Part shown: in pieces, positions 1 to 11,454 of the stretch
How positions within the stretch are numbered: position 1 is the first letter of the stretch
Layout: the number at the start of each line of letters is the position of its first letter
Assembly: GCF_958450345.1 (NCBI RefSeq)
Contig: NC_088781.1
Coordinates: forward strand, 73,201,140-73,265,139
Source of the DNA: Calliphora vicina
Taxonomy: Eukaryota; Arthropoda; Insecta; Diptera; Calliphoridae
Direction: 5' to 3'
Length of the DNA: 64,000 nt
The notes under the pieces: model-generated
What the model was told of the DNA's origin: nothing
Database searches by the model: none
What the model saw: the letters and a program-made list of their open reading frames with translations, nothing else
Program-made: the position numbers and the translations under genes

Positions 1-237
1 AACTTTATAACAGTGAGAAATCCATAATAAAACTGAAAATTTTATAATTTTTGTATTGAGTACATATGCTATGTTATACTATATTTTTATAAAAATTATT
101 AAAAATATTATGAACGATTTTATTTAAACAGAAGTAAAATTAGAATAAAAATTATTTGGAAAAATTTTACTACAAAATTGTAAAACAAAAAAATGATAAA
201 TTGATTTTTTAATGATACAAAATAACAAGTAGTATTT
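1..237. other. AT-rich sequence, no gene seen
   Basis: Very AT-rich DNA without a convincing reading frame. It lies just 3' (in element orientation) of the G1 gypsy pol end, so it could be the untranslated tail or LTR of that element, but I could not find LTR termini in it. Confidence 0.3.
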
Positions 238-631
238 CAATCACTACACTACCCCTTCTCCAGCGAAAGCGATACTTTTACGAAGGGAATTATTGGTTGT
301 AGGTGATTTTATAAAAAGTTCAATATCATTTAGATTTTCATTTTCCATATAAGCTGGATTTAGACCATCAATGGAAACTGTATCTTCTTTGTTGTTTATT
401 AGTATTTTAAAATATTTTTCATTTCTATAGTATTATGTCAATCACTACACTACCCCTTCTCCAGCGAAAGCGATACTTTTATGAAGGGAATTATTGGTTG
501 TAGGTGATTTTATAAAATGTTCAATATCATTTAGATTTTCATTTTCCATATAAGCTGGATTTAGACCATCAATGGAAACTGTATCTTCTTTGTTGTTTAT
601 TAGTATTATAAAATATTTTTCCTTTCTATCA
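238..631. repeat. 201-bp tandem duplication at the pol 3' end
   Basis: Sequence starting CAATCACTACACTACCCC at 238 recurs at 439, an offset of 201 bases, with only a few mismatches up to about 429/630. Both units encode, on the minus strand, the last residues of the G1 gypsy pol, so the C-terminal coding exists twice in tandem. The proximal unit (439-631) is continuous with the integrase frame; the distal copy is the extra one. Confidence 0.9.
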
Positions 632-1390
632 ATTACTTTGAAAGGTCCCTTATATTTGCACGAATATTTGCAGTGGCGGATGAGTTGCATCATTCCTTAA
701 CCAAACATAATCGGATGTTAACAAATCCTTATTAGTAAATGGTTTTTGTAGGTTATGATTTGAAGCTTTCTGAGGTTTGAATTCGCCAACAATTTGTTTC
801 GAATGTCATTACAGTTTTCTGTTTTAGAATATGTTTGAAAAATATTCCATTGAATATTATTATGACAAGCCATAGCACATTTTAAAGTACGATGGAAACG
901 TTCTGTCATTCCATTGGCTTGACGGTGAAATGACGTCGTATGTTGACATTTTGCTCCTACTAACTTACAGAAATCGTGAAATAATTTGGATGTAAACTGC
1001 CTTCCTCGATCACAAATAATTTTGTTAGGGCATCCGTATCGTGTAATCCAAGATTCATAAAAGATCTACATATGGTTTCAGATGTGATATCTTGTAACGG
1101 AATGGCTTCGGACCATTTGGAAAAACGATATATCATTGTAAAAATGTAACTGTATCCTTCAGATGGAGGTAAAGGACCAACGATGCCAATATGTACGTCA
1201 GAAAAACGATTTGAACTTGATTTAAATTGTCCAAATGTTGATTTTTTGTGACGTGTAACTTTACATTTTTGACACATCTGACAAAGTTTTGACCACTTGT
1301 TGCAGTCTTTATTCATGGTATGAGATATTATAAAGCAAATCAAATGCCTTGGGAAGATAGGGTCTTGCTTTACCTTGCGAATCATCACAG
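439..1390 (-). pseudogene. Ty3/gypsy integrase and pol C-terminus (G1)
   Basis: Decayed retrotransposon integrase, which would join element cDNA to chromosomal DNA. On the minus strand I read a zinc-binding remnant (CQMCQKCK), a GPLPPSEGYSYIFTMIYRF-like core start, then in shifted frames CDRGRQFTSKLF and ERFHRTLK, and at 445-693 the pol tail with GPFKVIDRKEKYF and VSIDGLNPAYM, the usual SIDRLKPAY tail. These motifs place it in Ty3/gypsy. At least two frameshifts separate the parts (near 1060 and 700). It continues the RNase H at 1391-1745 and belongs with the protease and RT fragments at 9.1-10.8 kb. Non-functional as read. Confidence 0.85.
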
Positions 1391-1745
1391 TATATCTTGA
1401 TATTAGAGCCAGGAATTACTATTAATACCAGAATCTGAGGTTAAAAGATTTTGAAGTTCTTCATTCATATTTTGTGCTTTTGCCAATTTGACATAATAAA
1501 TTGTGTTGATTTCTTCTATTCTGGATAGAGCGTCTGCAACAGTGTTGTTCTCGCCAGAAATATGCAGTATTTTTGTAGTAAACTGTCCAACAAAATCTAA
1601 GTGGCGGTATTGACGACGTGAAGCTTTACTATGGTTTTGATTAAATGTATGTTAAGGGTTTGTGGTCCGTGTATAGGATGAAATCTCGACCTTCAAGCAT
1701 ATACCGAAAATGTTTAAAGGCAGAATATGCAGCTAAAAGTTGTGA
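1391..1745 (-). pseudogene. Ty3/gypsy RNase H, C-terminal part (G1)
   Basis: Minus-strand reading gives FKHFRYMLEGRDFILYTDHK followed by PLT, and downstream the linker ISGENNTVADALSRIEEI, both hallmarks of the gypsy RNase H and its connection to integrase. The N-terminal half of the same domain (KLNPAEVKYSTYDREF) lies 7.3 kb away at about 9087-9160, so the domain was split by insertion near 1745/9086. A stop (TAA) interrupts the frame near 1645. The role would have been degradation of the RNA strand during reverse transcription. Confidence 0.82.
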
Positions 1746-3308
1746 TGGGTGAAATTCGGATTGTTCAATAACTCAGAATTTTACTAGATTTTTTTACCAC
1801 CACCTCTAATTTTACAAAATTAAATATATATTTCCTCTAGGTATAATAACATGTTAGTATATTTGCATGATATCAGTCATTCAGTTAACATAATATACTG
1901 ATATCAGTTGTCCAACTCTGACAGCATTAAGTTTTTTTTGTATCTTCTCATATATTTTTTTATTTTTTCTTTAATGCGTTAAGTGAGACTATTCAGGGTC
2001 AGTTTCGGCAATAGAAGTTATGTTAATTAAAACTTGACTGAGTTGAACAAATCTAATCTAAAGTTAATAATTCAAAATAAAAACTATTTGCTATCTTTAC
2101 CAAGGAAAGATATTTTGTTAATAATATTGGTATTGTAATATCTTCCACTATAGCCTTAATATGAATAAGAATCGATTTTTCCTGCTATCATTTAAATAGG
2201 TTTAAGCAATACTGTGAAACTGTCCCTAAATGCGTAATACGTTAATATTTGAGTGCTGTGAGAATTAATATTGGAAATATTGTAACGCTACCTGTTTTTT
2301 TATAAACATTCTTCACATTTTTTTTCTTTTCTGTGTTACGCTTTAGACCTTTTTAATATGTTTGAAAATTAGAAATGACATTCTTTTTAAAGATCGTGAC
2401 TAGAAAAGACCTCAAGCAAAATATAAAAAGTGTTGAAAGATTGCATAAAAAGTGCCTAAAGTTGTGAAGATTTTTTTATTCCCATTTTATAAAAATACTA
2501 TTATTAGTGAAGCAGTATTTTAAAAAAAACTATTCCAAGGGAACATTTTGTGCCCATGGGATTGGGTGACCAATCCCATTTGAATAAGCTGGTGACATAT
2601 CCAAAGGCTAGTGGTAAGTCTCACGTGCACTAATTGTACTTTAAGAAGCTGATTACAATTCCCTTATTTTATAACAACTTTAGGAGCCCAATTTGTTAGG
2701 ACGCTAGGACTGTCTAATATTGTAATTGTGCGAAAATTAATACCCGGACTACAATGGGCCAGACTATTATTCCGTCATGCCGAAACATTGAGCCGTCTCA
2801 CGAGGCTTAGACGATAACTATTGCTACCCGATCTATTAAAACTTTTACTTAATATTATCTACAAATCTTAATCATACTAAAAATACTTAATACAAAGAAT
2901 ATTGTCTGCCATAACCTAATAATAACATAATATTATACACTTCCCAATTTCAAAACTTTTCACCTAAATTCAAAACTCATATTTATTCATTATGTATATA
3001 TACAATCTAAAAATTTACTATAATACTAATTTTCCAACCCAATGTATTAAAAATTATTTTGTAAATATGAATATTCTTACAACGTAATTTCTAATATGAT
3101 ATAATTTTCTTAAACTAAAACTAAATTTTCCTAAAACTTTATAATATTAAACTTAATCCTATATAAAAAAACAACTAAAATTTCCTTTTAAAACAAACTA
3201 TGAATTCAATATACTATATAACATTTGCTAAAAACCTAAAACTAAGAACTATTTTTTAATTAACCCTTATTTTATAATATTTGAATTTATATACTTATAT
3301 ATCATTAA
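1746..3308. other. Unassigned AT-rich insert sequence
   Basis: Left part of the DNA that split the G1 RNase H. No frame with recognisable protein motifs. A GC-richer stretch at 2550-2830 resembles untranslated element sequence, but I cannot name it. The left border reads TGTGATGGGTG on the plus strand and the far border (9078-9086) GTTCGTTACA, which could be ends of an old LTR element; this is weak. Confidence 0.3.
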
Positions 3309-5900
3309 TAAACGAAAGTTGTATTTTGGCCATTCCCACCCCGCAGTTTGGTGAACATTAGTAAAAAAATCATCCTGAAAAAATTTTTGGTAAATCGGTT
3401 GGGGTTAAGACTAAAGGCCTGCACAAGACAATATTTTGTAGAAAAATGTCTTACTTCAAAATTTGATGCTTTGTTTTGTTGTGTCGACGCGCACATCATG
3501 TTGTTCAATGTCATCGCGCCGCGAAAACCGTGTTGTGCCATGTCATGTCTATAACTATTGATGATGCTGTTGTTATGTGTGGTAGCTTGAATTGAATTCA
3601 TGTTAACAAGTGTCGCATTGTTAGGCAGAATAAAATTGCATAGCAGAATGAAATTGTACACAACTGCTGAACTGTGAAAATCTGAGAACTATTATTATTT
3701 AGCATTATATTTTTTTTTTTAAATATTTAGAACAAATAATATAAGGATTTTTAAAAAATATAAATAATAAAGTGTAACACAGGAAAAAGAAATTCATAAT
3801 TGGAATGAATTTTTTAATAAATATTATTAATCGAACAAGAATTTTTTCCAAACTTTTTTCATTCAGAATAAGAACATGTTCATAAATATTATAAAATTGT
3901 ACATGAAGGAAATTTTTGCCTTTGCAAAAAATATTTGCATTATGTAGTTCAAATATTTTTGTATAATATCCCAATATTGGCCAATATTTCTAAATGTATT
4001 AAAAATGCAGTAAATTTAGCCCATATTTTCTCATTATATAGCTGAAAATCATAAAAAAATTAAATATTTTCCAAGAAAAATTTCAAACATTTTTGAACAA
4101 CATAAAAATATACCAGAAAATTTAAATAATTTTGTTCAAGCCTCCTAGATTTTATTTGAAAACAAAAAATAGGAAAAAAATTTCTGTGAAGTTACGCAAT
4201 AAATGCCCTACACGTTTTCTTCAAATCGTTGGACAGATGCATTTGTTCCATTGTAACATTTTCGTAGATTTATATTTTTGTAGCAATTATGCCGCGAATG
4301 ATTCAGAGACACTTCATTAAATTTAAACACGTTTTTACAACGCGTATAATAATAAACACGTTTGTCTTTAATATCATTAAATATATTATAAACTTCACCG
4401 TTAAGGATGTATACATTAATTAAATTTTCTTTAATTAAACACCGTCTAATAGGCAAATTGGCTTTGTTCATGGAGTTTTATTTTATTTAGCAATGTAATT
4501 ATTAAATGTCCCGTTAATAATATTCGAGCGGTTGTACCTAAGTCAGGTAGTATTTAAAATATGTATGTGAAAAACATTAAATTCCATGAAAATTATTGGC
4601 ATTTTATGGCTTATATTCAACGTATTCCTTTTTAAGTAATAATATAACAGGTAATATTACTAAATATTGTAAAATTTTCCAAAACAACATTGAAAAACCC
4701 ATTGATGTACTTTCGTATTTTTATTTTGACCTCTATATAATATAAATATAAATTCCAGTTGTATTTTTATAGTCAATTTTTTCTTATTGCACACAATAAA
4801 TACCACAAATGAATTGAAATCATCTCATACAAACAATGCCTCATACATGATTTAAATGACTTCAAATTATTTTCCATGTCATCCATGCATCTGTTAATTT
4901 TTTTAATGTTGTGTGTGTTATGATGTTGTTAAAATGATGCTGAATTTGTTTTTTGTTTTGATATACATGTGTTGCTGTTAAGTAGGTAAAAGAACATAAC
5001 ATGATATGACAAAAGCATCATGTGGCAATTGTCTTCATGTTAAACAATGCTGCATGTGCAGGTCTTTAGTTAAGACGTGCCGCAAGCCCTCTGAAGTTTT
5101 GAGATGCATCTACAATAGGAAAAAATGCATTTTTGTCAGTTTTTGTAAAAATGTTGCCATTAAAAAAATACTTTTGCAATTTAATTTAAAACAAAAAAAA
5201 TTTTGTTCTATTATTATAAATACTAGACTTCATGTTATATTTCTCTTAAGTTTCATCAAAATCGACCCAAAAATAAATAACATTCCGCTATCTTAAAATT
5301 AGAAATTCCAAATATTGAAAAATTTTACCTTTGACCTTCACGACTTAAGGTTCAATGAGATGATCAAAAAATTCTGAAATTTGTTAAACAAAATTTTTAA
5401 AAAATTTTAAATGGAGTTGAAACTGCCATTAAATTTTTATTTTTTTGGCCATATCTGCGAATAGGTTAACGGTATCCCACGAAGATAAAAACTCATATAC
5501 AAGTAAATATGTACATATTTTAAGTAAAAATGAGCTTTTATTTTAATATTTATCAAAATATGTTAATTTTGTTCCTATTGTTCCTGGCGAATTTTTAATA
5601 ACTTTAAAATTTTTTGACCAATTTCGGTTTTTTATGTCTCATTAGAACGACAATTACGTACACATTTCTAGTCTTTTAAATTAAATTGCAAAAGTTTTTT
5701 TTTAATGGCAAAATTTTTACAAAAACTGAAAAAAAAATGCATTTTTTCCCCTTGTAGATGCATCTCAAAACTTCAGAGGGCACGTCATAACCCCAACCGA
5801 TTTACCTAAAATTTTTTCAGGATGATTTTTTTACCAATGTTCACCAAACTAGGGGGGTGAAAGTGGCCAAAATCCAACTTTCGTTTATTAAGGGCCACCC
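3309..5900. mobile_element. Fold-back element with about 200-bp arms
   Basis: The left arm (AATAAACGAAAGTTG at about 3309) matches the right arm inverted (CAACTTTCGTTTATT, 5870s). Matching continues through GGTAAATCGGTTGGGGTTA, is broken by the hAT insert at 3412-5068, resumes at 5069 (GACGTGCC..CTCTGAAGTTTTGAG) and runs to about 5195, mirrored at about 5685-5790. The right end reads GGGCCACCC before TA (5901), so the complete terminus would be TAGGGTGGCCC; the left end has lost about 11 bp of it. No coding capacity recognised. Without the hAT it is about 0.9 kb, with a loop of about 490 bp. Confidence 0.82.
3412..5068. mobile_element. Non-autonomous hAT element, 8-bp TSD
   Basis: The element starts TAAAGGCCTGCACA and ends TGTGCAGGTCTTTA, giving a 14-bp TIR with one mismatch that fits the hAT end rule YARNG. 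It is flanked by a perfect 8-bp duplication GTTAAGAC (3404-3411 and 5069-5076). Both subterminal zones are rich in CATGTTG/CATGTC-type short repeats, likely transposase-binding sites. The interior is AT-rich with only short frames, none recognisable as transposase. It interrupts the left arm of the fold-back element, so it is younger. Confidence 0.88.
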
Positions 5901-6021
5901 TAATATATCATCTACTAACAATCAATAACCCCCACTATTTAAATATTTATTTCCCCTAAAATACCATTTAACAAAATGCAAATTTAACCCCGTACTGAAA
6001 ACCCTAATCATTTATTTAAAT

Positions 6022-8144
6022 CAGTGTTGCCACCAATAAAATTATAAACTACACATGCCTCATGCCTAAATTACACATACGGGAAAAAATTACACATGTA
6101 AATAAATTTTCGTGATTTCAATAGGAGAAATGGTCTAAAATTGTCATGAATATGAAAGGTTTGTCACAGTGGACTCTGGGATGTTTGGAACAAATACGAT
6201 CACTTTATTGTCAATTGACAATTTTCACTTGCGGTGATTTTAATTTAACCAGGAATTGGATATATGAGGGGTATTAAATCAAGGTTAGCAATCTCTTTTT
6301 TTAGTGAACTTTTATAATTTAATGAATTCTTGAGATCAGTCAAATATGTCAATCCCAAATATGCTTTTAACAAATATTAATCAATGTACATTCGGAGATT
6401 GTTCCATTGGAAATTGTTACATTTCTATTAAAAATTTAACAATATAGCACACTGTTTGCTTTCGAATTTTAATTTATTCCTAATTTATATTAAGTGCTTT
6501 GAAATCAGTTTTGTTTTCAGTTTCAAAGATAAATATTTTTTACTATTTGTTTAAAAATTATAGCTCTGATCATTTTTCTTCCCAGTAAATACTTTACCAG
6601 TAAAATCTTGTAACGTTTATATTTTTAAAATTTGTAGTTATAAATTTGAAATAAAGCTTCCAAAATAGTAAGTCAGTTTTATTGTTTATTATTTAAAACA
6701 CAAACCGGAAACCAGACAGACAATAGCATAAATACAAAACAGTTCTTACAGTTCTTACTAATTTGTAAATAAATTTTTCTCCCACAAATTCCTACGTTCT
6801 TGTTTTTTTCTCTTAAGATTGGCTAACGTTACCCCGAAATAACTGCAATTACCGTTACCGATATTACCTTTATTCAATTTAAAATTATAAAAATACAAAT
6901 TTTCGATTTTGGGTTATCTTGAAAATTAAAGTTTTTTCAATAACAATTAGTAATAACTTGTAAAAATGTATAGTTATTGTATAGTATTTGTTGTTTTATA
7001 TTTTTTTCATGTTGAAATTAAAAGTCTTATATGTATATAAACTAAAATTTAGTTTCTATTACCAATATTACGCAAACAAAACTATCACAAACGGCGAAAT
7101 GTCCACTTGGAAAACCAAACATAGCTATCTCCAAATTACTTATCGTATTTTTCTGCAAACCTATTTTTCGGCCACGGGCGATCCTAGTATATATAATTCC
7201 ATTATACTGAGTAACAAACGAGTACAATATAATAAATATTGTTACGAAATTGTACGTGAATTCAAATGTAACGATTTTAACGGCTGATTTAAAAGTAGCA
7301 GAATGCTTTAAATAACAGTGCTGTAATAGCAAACTGTAACATATCTGTGGGCATTATTAACATTGAATAAAAGCTTTCAGTTGACCATTAATCGTAAGTT
7401 GGCAACGCTGTTTGCTGCGACCGTATATTCGAATTCGAATATTCAGTTAAAGAACATTGTAGAAAGTACACCATAGATGGCGTATGTATTAGAAAGCTCT
7501 AGAATATACGAACTTTGACAGTTAAAGAGCAATCTAGAGTGCAGATGGCAGTGTTATAAATAGTGGCAGAGGTTGCAGTAGTGAGTGAGTTTATCAGAGA
7601 CGCTTTTCGAATAAACATCAACTGAGTGCTGTGTTTTTCATTATAAAGTGTGTCTGTATTTCTGCGAATTTATAAACGTGTATAAAAAAAACCATTGAGT
7701 GACTATTTAATTCTGTTGTTGAACATTTTAAATAAATAAAGAGTTGTTACAATTTTTAAACTATAAACGGCTTTTATTTGCAATCAAAAGTATCCGGTTT
7801 ATTTAAAGGAAATAAACCAACGTTTTGAAAAGGTTAAAACGTAACAATATGAATACATTTAGAGATACTGGATTTTTATTTATCAACTAAAATAGAGGAT
7901 ATTGCTACTATCCCTCATATAAATGTACATATTTATTTCAATCGGTTTAGAAATCTGAACAATCCATAATTCATTCAATTAAAATCTAAAATATAGATAA
8001 AAGGCAACATTGACATAATATTTTGGATATAATTGGAATTTAAAATTACACATGAATTACACATTCACTTAATTACACATGGGCTACACATCCAAGTTAA
8101 AATTACACACAATATGTGTAATTACACATGAAGTGGCAACACTG
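6022..8144. mobile_element. Non-autonomous hAT element, TSD ATTTAAAT
   Basis: Termini CAGTGTTGCCAC and GTGGCAACACTG form a perfect 12-bp TIR flanked by identical 8-bp ATTTAAAT (6014-6021 and 8145-8152). Subterminal repeats of ATTACACATG/CTACACAT occur several times at each end (6051-6100 and 8042-8130), as expected of hAT transposase sites. A solo LTR (7240-7846) has inserted inside; without it the element is about 1.5 kb. No transposase frame recognised. Confidence 0.88.
7240..7846 (+). repeat. Solo LTR of the TGTTACGAAATT family (copy A)
   Basis: 607-bp sequence running from TGTTACGAAATTGTAC to AAAACGTAACA and flanked by ATAT on both sides (7236-7239, 7847-7850). The same LTR recurs inverted at 37323-37923, as the two ends of the element at 39892-41723, and at 50597-51182. 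A TATAAATAG box lies near 7557 and an AATAAA-like stretch near 7735. It results from recombination between two LTRs, which removed the interior. Confidence 0.92.
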
Positions 8145-8152
8145 ATTTAAAT

Positions 8153-9086
8153 ACAAAGTATATATACAAATCTCATCAGTGTTGCAGAACCACAGATTCA
8201 TCAGGCCTGTTTGACTTCGTGGGAGAATTATCATGTAAGTTGATGAGTATAAAATAATAACAATAATCAATTAACAAAAGCAAAAAAAAAATAGTTTTGA
8301 CCATTAAGAGAAATCATACTGTTAAAATATCAACCAGTAACAATGATCTCTTAGTTTGCAACTTTTTTCTGGTTTGTTTTAGCAACAAGATCTCTTACTT
8401 TACCATTTTTACTTGTCTGTTTTAGCAATATGATCTCTCATTATTAACATTGTTAATTTAAATTTTTGTTTTTTTTTATAACACACATTTATTTACATAT
8501 ATTTATGTGTATATTTTTTTTATTATTTGCATTTTGTTACGAACATTTTTTTCTCGTATTATTTTTGGGTAAATCTTATAAATTAATTTCGAGGGAAGTA
8601 TCCCAACCCCCCATATATATTATTACTTATTGCATTTTATATTATATTCATTATCTAAATAGTTTAGATTAGATAATTTTCTTAATGAAGTCCATTTAAA
8701 TTTTTATTATTAAATAAATATTGTGAAATTTAAAATGAGACACTAATTTTCTTTTTGGTTGACTAAATGTAGAGAGTAAGGTAAAGTAACTTTGTTTAAT
8801 GGGCTGAGATTAAAGATTATGATCTTCAGCAGGTAGGGTGGGTAATTAGATCATGAGGAATATTACACCTTTTTCCTCACAGTACTAACAGAAAACATTA
8901 TACTTGGTAATAGAGACTATTGCTAACTTTTTCTACTATCCTGCACACACATTCTATCTTAAATTGATGTGACGTGACCTCCCCTTATTAGGTATCACAG
9001 CCTACGCCCGTTTCCCTGAGTTAAGACCGAAGCATCGCTAGGTGTGCAGACCAGTGATAGCCTGGGGCAGGTCAGTTGTTCGTTAC
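8153..9086. other. Unassigned insert sequence with short direct repeats
   Basis: No protein motif. About 8335-8450 holds three imperfect copies of a roughly 50-bp unit with the core GTTTTAGCAA..GATCTCT. The stretch 8970-9086 is GC-richer (GTGACGTGACCTCCCC) and ends GTTCGTTACA exactly where the G1 RNase H frame resumes, so it may be the end of an old LTR. Right part of the insertion that begins at 1746. Confidence 0.35.
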
Positions 9087-9660
9087 AAAATTCGCGATCA
9101 TAAGTGCTGTATTTTACTTCCGCAGGATTTAATTTTTTTGAATAAAAAGCTAGTGGTTGGTATTAACTTTTAAGGGGGCTTGAAATGTGCTGCATTTGGT
9201 ATAAATCGACGATAGAAATTAGTCATACAAACAAATCTTCGTAAGTCCATTATAGTTTATGGCTTTTAATCATACATATAATCCAAGATTGCTTGAACTT
9301 TCGATGATTTAGGTGTACTGCCAAATTCGTTTATATGAAATCCCAGAAAATCAATTTCAGAGGAACCAAAATCATAGTTTGGAAGAATTGATAACAATGC
9401 CATATGCACGAAAACGAGAAAATATAATTTTAAGATGATCAAGATGTTCTTCGGTTTTCGACGCGATTAAGACTTCGTCAATGTACACAAAAACAAATCC
9501 TCGTAGTATTTCGTTCATTTACCGTTGGAAGCTTTGGGCAGACTTACGAAGTCGAAAGGGCATTTGTAGGAATTCATAAAGGCCAAAAGGTGTAATTATA
9601 GCCGTTTTACAAACGTTGTCAGGGCGATTGAATTGTATGGTATAAGGCAAATTTACTTTT
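9087..9660 (-). pseudogene. Ty3/gypsy reverse transcriptase, finger-palm part (G1)
   Basis: Minus-strand frames give FGLYEFLQMPFRLRKSAQSF, then MNEILRGFVFVYIDEVLIAS, HLDHLKIIFSRFRAYGIVIN, and at the downstream end LAFYSKKLNPAEVKYSTYDR from the start of RNase H. The catalytic box reads YIDE instead of YIDD (about 9465-9495). Several stops and shifts occur. It continues into RNase H at 1745 and is preceded by protease at 10.3-10.8 kb, so it is part of one minus-strand gypsy element. Non-functional: the catalytic aspartate is changed and the frame broken. Confidence 0.85.
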
Positions 9661-10279
9661 AACTCAAACATTTAAATTTATATACATTTTTTATTAAACT
9701 ATTTTAAGAATTCTCAAAAACTTAATTTTTAATTTAAAAAAAAAATATGTATATATATTTCTAAATCTTTCCAATAATTAAAGGAAAATGGAAAAATTAA
9801 ATCAATTATATAATTTCTTTAAAAAGTTTTAAAATGCAATTTATTAAATTTTGTGGTTTCTTATTTTAATTCAATAAAATTTTTGAATATTGATTTTTTG
9901 TAAACGAATTCAATTTTAATTACAGATACGGGCTCAAACTTAAGAATAAATGTTGTTTTGATTATGAATTCCCAAAAAATGTGCTAAGAGAAGTAGGTAC
10001 AATGGCCACTTATATACAAAAAGATGAAGACTGGCACTATATTTTTGAAAATACCTAATTTTGTTTCTAAATGATTAAAAATAATTGAAAAAACAATTCA
10101 GTAAAAAATACATACATATGTGTAATTATTTACAGTTATTTTTATTTAACGTAAATTAAAATTTTTCAAATTATTTATTTGACGGGTTTCTGACGGTTTT
10201 GTAAAAAATATTATTTAGCGATTTCTGGCGATTTTTAAAGCCCAATTTGACGGGAAATTGTGAAAAATGTTTGCAACAC
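9661..10279. mobile_element. Transposon remnant between protease and RT of G1
   Basis: AT-rich sequence interrupting G1 between its protease C-terminus and the RT palm. The right end reads GTTTGCAACACTG at 10279, which inverted is CAGTGTTGCAAAC, a hAT-like terminus. I found no matching left terminus or TSD, so the insert appears truncated or deleted together with the N-terminal RT of G1. Confidence 0.45.
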
Positions 10280-10780
10280 TGGATATGGTGGAGATTCCAA
10301 GAGAAGGTTCGTTAGTTAGATGTGCGTTAGAAAACAAAAGTGTTGTTCTATCAACTAATCTTTTATTTTTCAAATCAGGTAGTAAATTGAAATGGTTTAA
10401 GAAATCTGAACCGATAATGCATTTATTAACATCAGCAATTACAAATAACCAAGAAAATTATCTTCTAAGTCAAAGTGATAGTTATAATACAATAGTACCG
10501 AATGTTTTTATTGGCGTTCCATTTGCGGCAAATAGTGTATTATAAGAAGTGAAATTGTTACCTGTAACACTAGCTCCTTTGGAATCACTGAAATGTCAGC
10601 ACCTGTATCTATTAGGAACACTTTTTTTGATAGAGGGTCTTTTACAAAAAGGCGGCTTGAGTTTGAGTTATATTAACATCGGTAGCCGCATTCTCCGATG
10701 CTGGACTTAGTTTTTTGGATAGGTACACGGATTAACACATTCTGTTGCTTTGTTCCCAAACCTGTTGTGGTACCAAAAGT
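10280..10780 (-). pseudogene. Ty3/gypsy gag knuckle and aspartic protease (G1)
   Basis: Minus-strand reading starts WYHNRFGNKATECVNPCTYP (about 10720-10778), a gag-pol cysteine/histidine motif common in insect gypsy elements, and continues into FLIDTGADISVIPKELVLQ (about 10550-10610), the aspartic protease active site with DTGA intact. Further on are FAANGTPIKTFG and CIIGSDFLNHFNLLPD, the second protease half (IGxDFL). Stops and shifts break the frame. The plus-strand open frame at 10267-10545 is only its antisense shadow. The enzyme would have processed the polyprotein. Confidence 0.87.
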
Positions 10781-11026
10781 ATTATGCACTTATCTAAAAT
10801 GTGCAGGTATGAACATGCTCTTAAATTAACGTATTTATATGGAGTTTGGTAAATAAATATACAAAACACAAGTTTTGTGCACTTATATGCAAAATGCTCT
10901 TAACTGAAAGGCAGGTAAGTCAAAACTAGTGTACCCCTATATCAGAAATATATTTTAATGTCAATAAATAATTTGCCATTCATTCAAGTTCCCATAGAAG
11001 GCCAAAACTATATATTGATGGTGAGT

Positions 11027-11075
11027 TTACAAGATTCGGCACAGCCGAATATAACACTCTTACTTGTTTTATATT
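11027..11075 (-). repeat. Terminus of a DINE-1/mini-me-like repeat
   Basis: TTCGGCACAGCCGAATATAA followed by CACTCTTACTTG is the inverted form of the start of the element at 38342 (AAGTAAGAGAGC..TATTCGGCTGTGCCGAA). Only the terminus is recognisable here. Confidence 0.6.
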
Positions 11076-11182
11076 CATATTATTTAATGTATGGAGCTGA
11101 CGAAAAACATCGTTCATAGTCAACGCGAATTTATTAAGTAATAAACTTGTGTATAAGTCTGTCAATTTAAGGGTATCCTTGG

Positions 11183-11334
11183 ACCCCTTTCACACTAGGC
11201 AATTTAGTTGCGCAAGTCACTTGTGTTTGTTAATGCCAGAGGTAATGTCGGGTTAAGAAGAAGAAAATTTTGCATACTGTTTTGTTGTTGGGCAAGAGAC
11301 TTGCGCAACTAAATTGTCTAGTGTGAAAGAGGTC
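11183..11334. mobile_element. Hairpin MITE, about 150 bp
   Basis: TTTCACACTAGGCAATTTAG plus TTGCGCAAGTC at the left is mirrored at the right (GACTTGCGCAACTAAATTGT plus CTAGTGTGAAA), giving arms of about 40 bp around a loop of about 70 bp. No coding capacity. The family was not assigned; no clear TSD. Confidence 0.75.
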
Positions 11335-11454
11335 TTGATTAAAATTAAAAATTCTGGCTCCGTTTGGATTTGAAGCGATATTAATATTATAAGTATGCTG
11401 AAATTTACTTTCTAGATATTTCGGGAACTTCAAAAATCTTCCTAAAATATCAAA

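Noticed and set aside
4208..4471. 87-codon minus-strand frame inside the hAT at 3.4-5.1 kb
   Set aside because: No transposase motif or homology I recognise; likely chance in AT-rich DNA.
1746..9086. LTR retrotransposon bounded by TGTGATGGG and GTTCGTTACA
   Set aside because: Ends look LTR-like and sit exactly at the RNase H break, but no coding, primer site or second LTR supports it; left unassigned.
8174..10279. CAGTGTTGC at 8174 paired with GCAACACTG at 10279 as one hAT
   Set aside because: No matching 8-bp flanks (AATCTCAT against GATATGGT), and the span includes G1 coding that belongs to the surrounding element.
10267..10545. 92-codon plus-strand open frame
   Set aside because: It is the antisense of the G1 protease, whose DTGA and IGSDFL blocks read on the minus strand.
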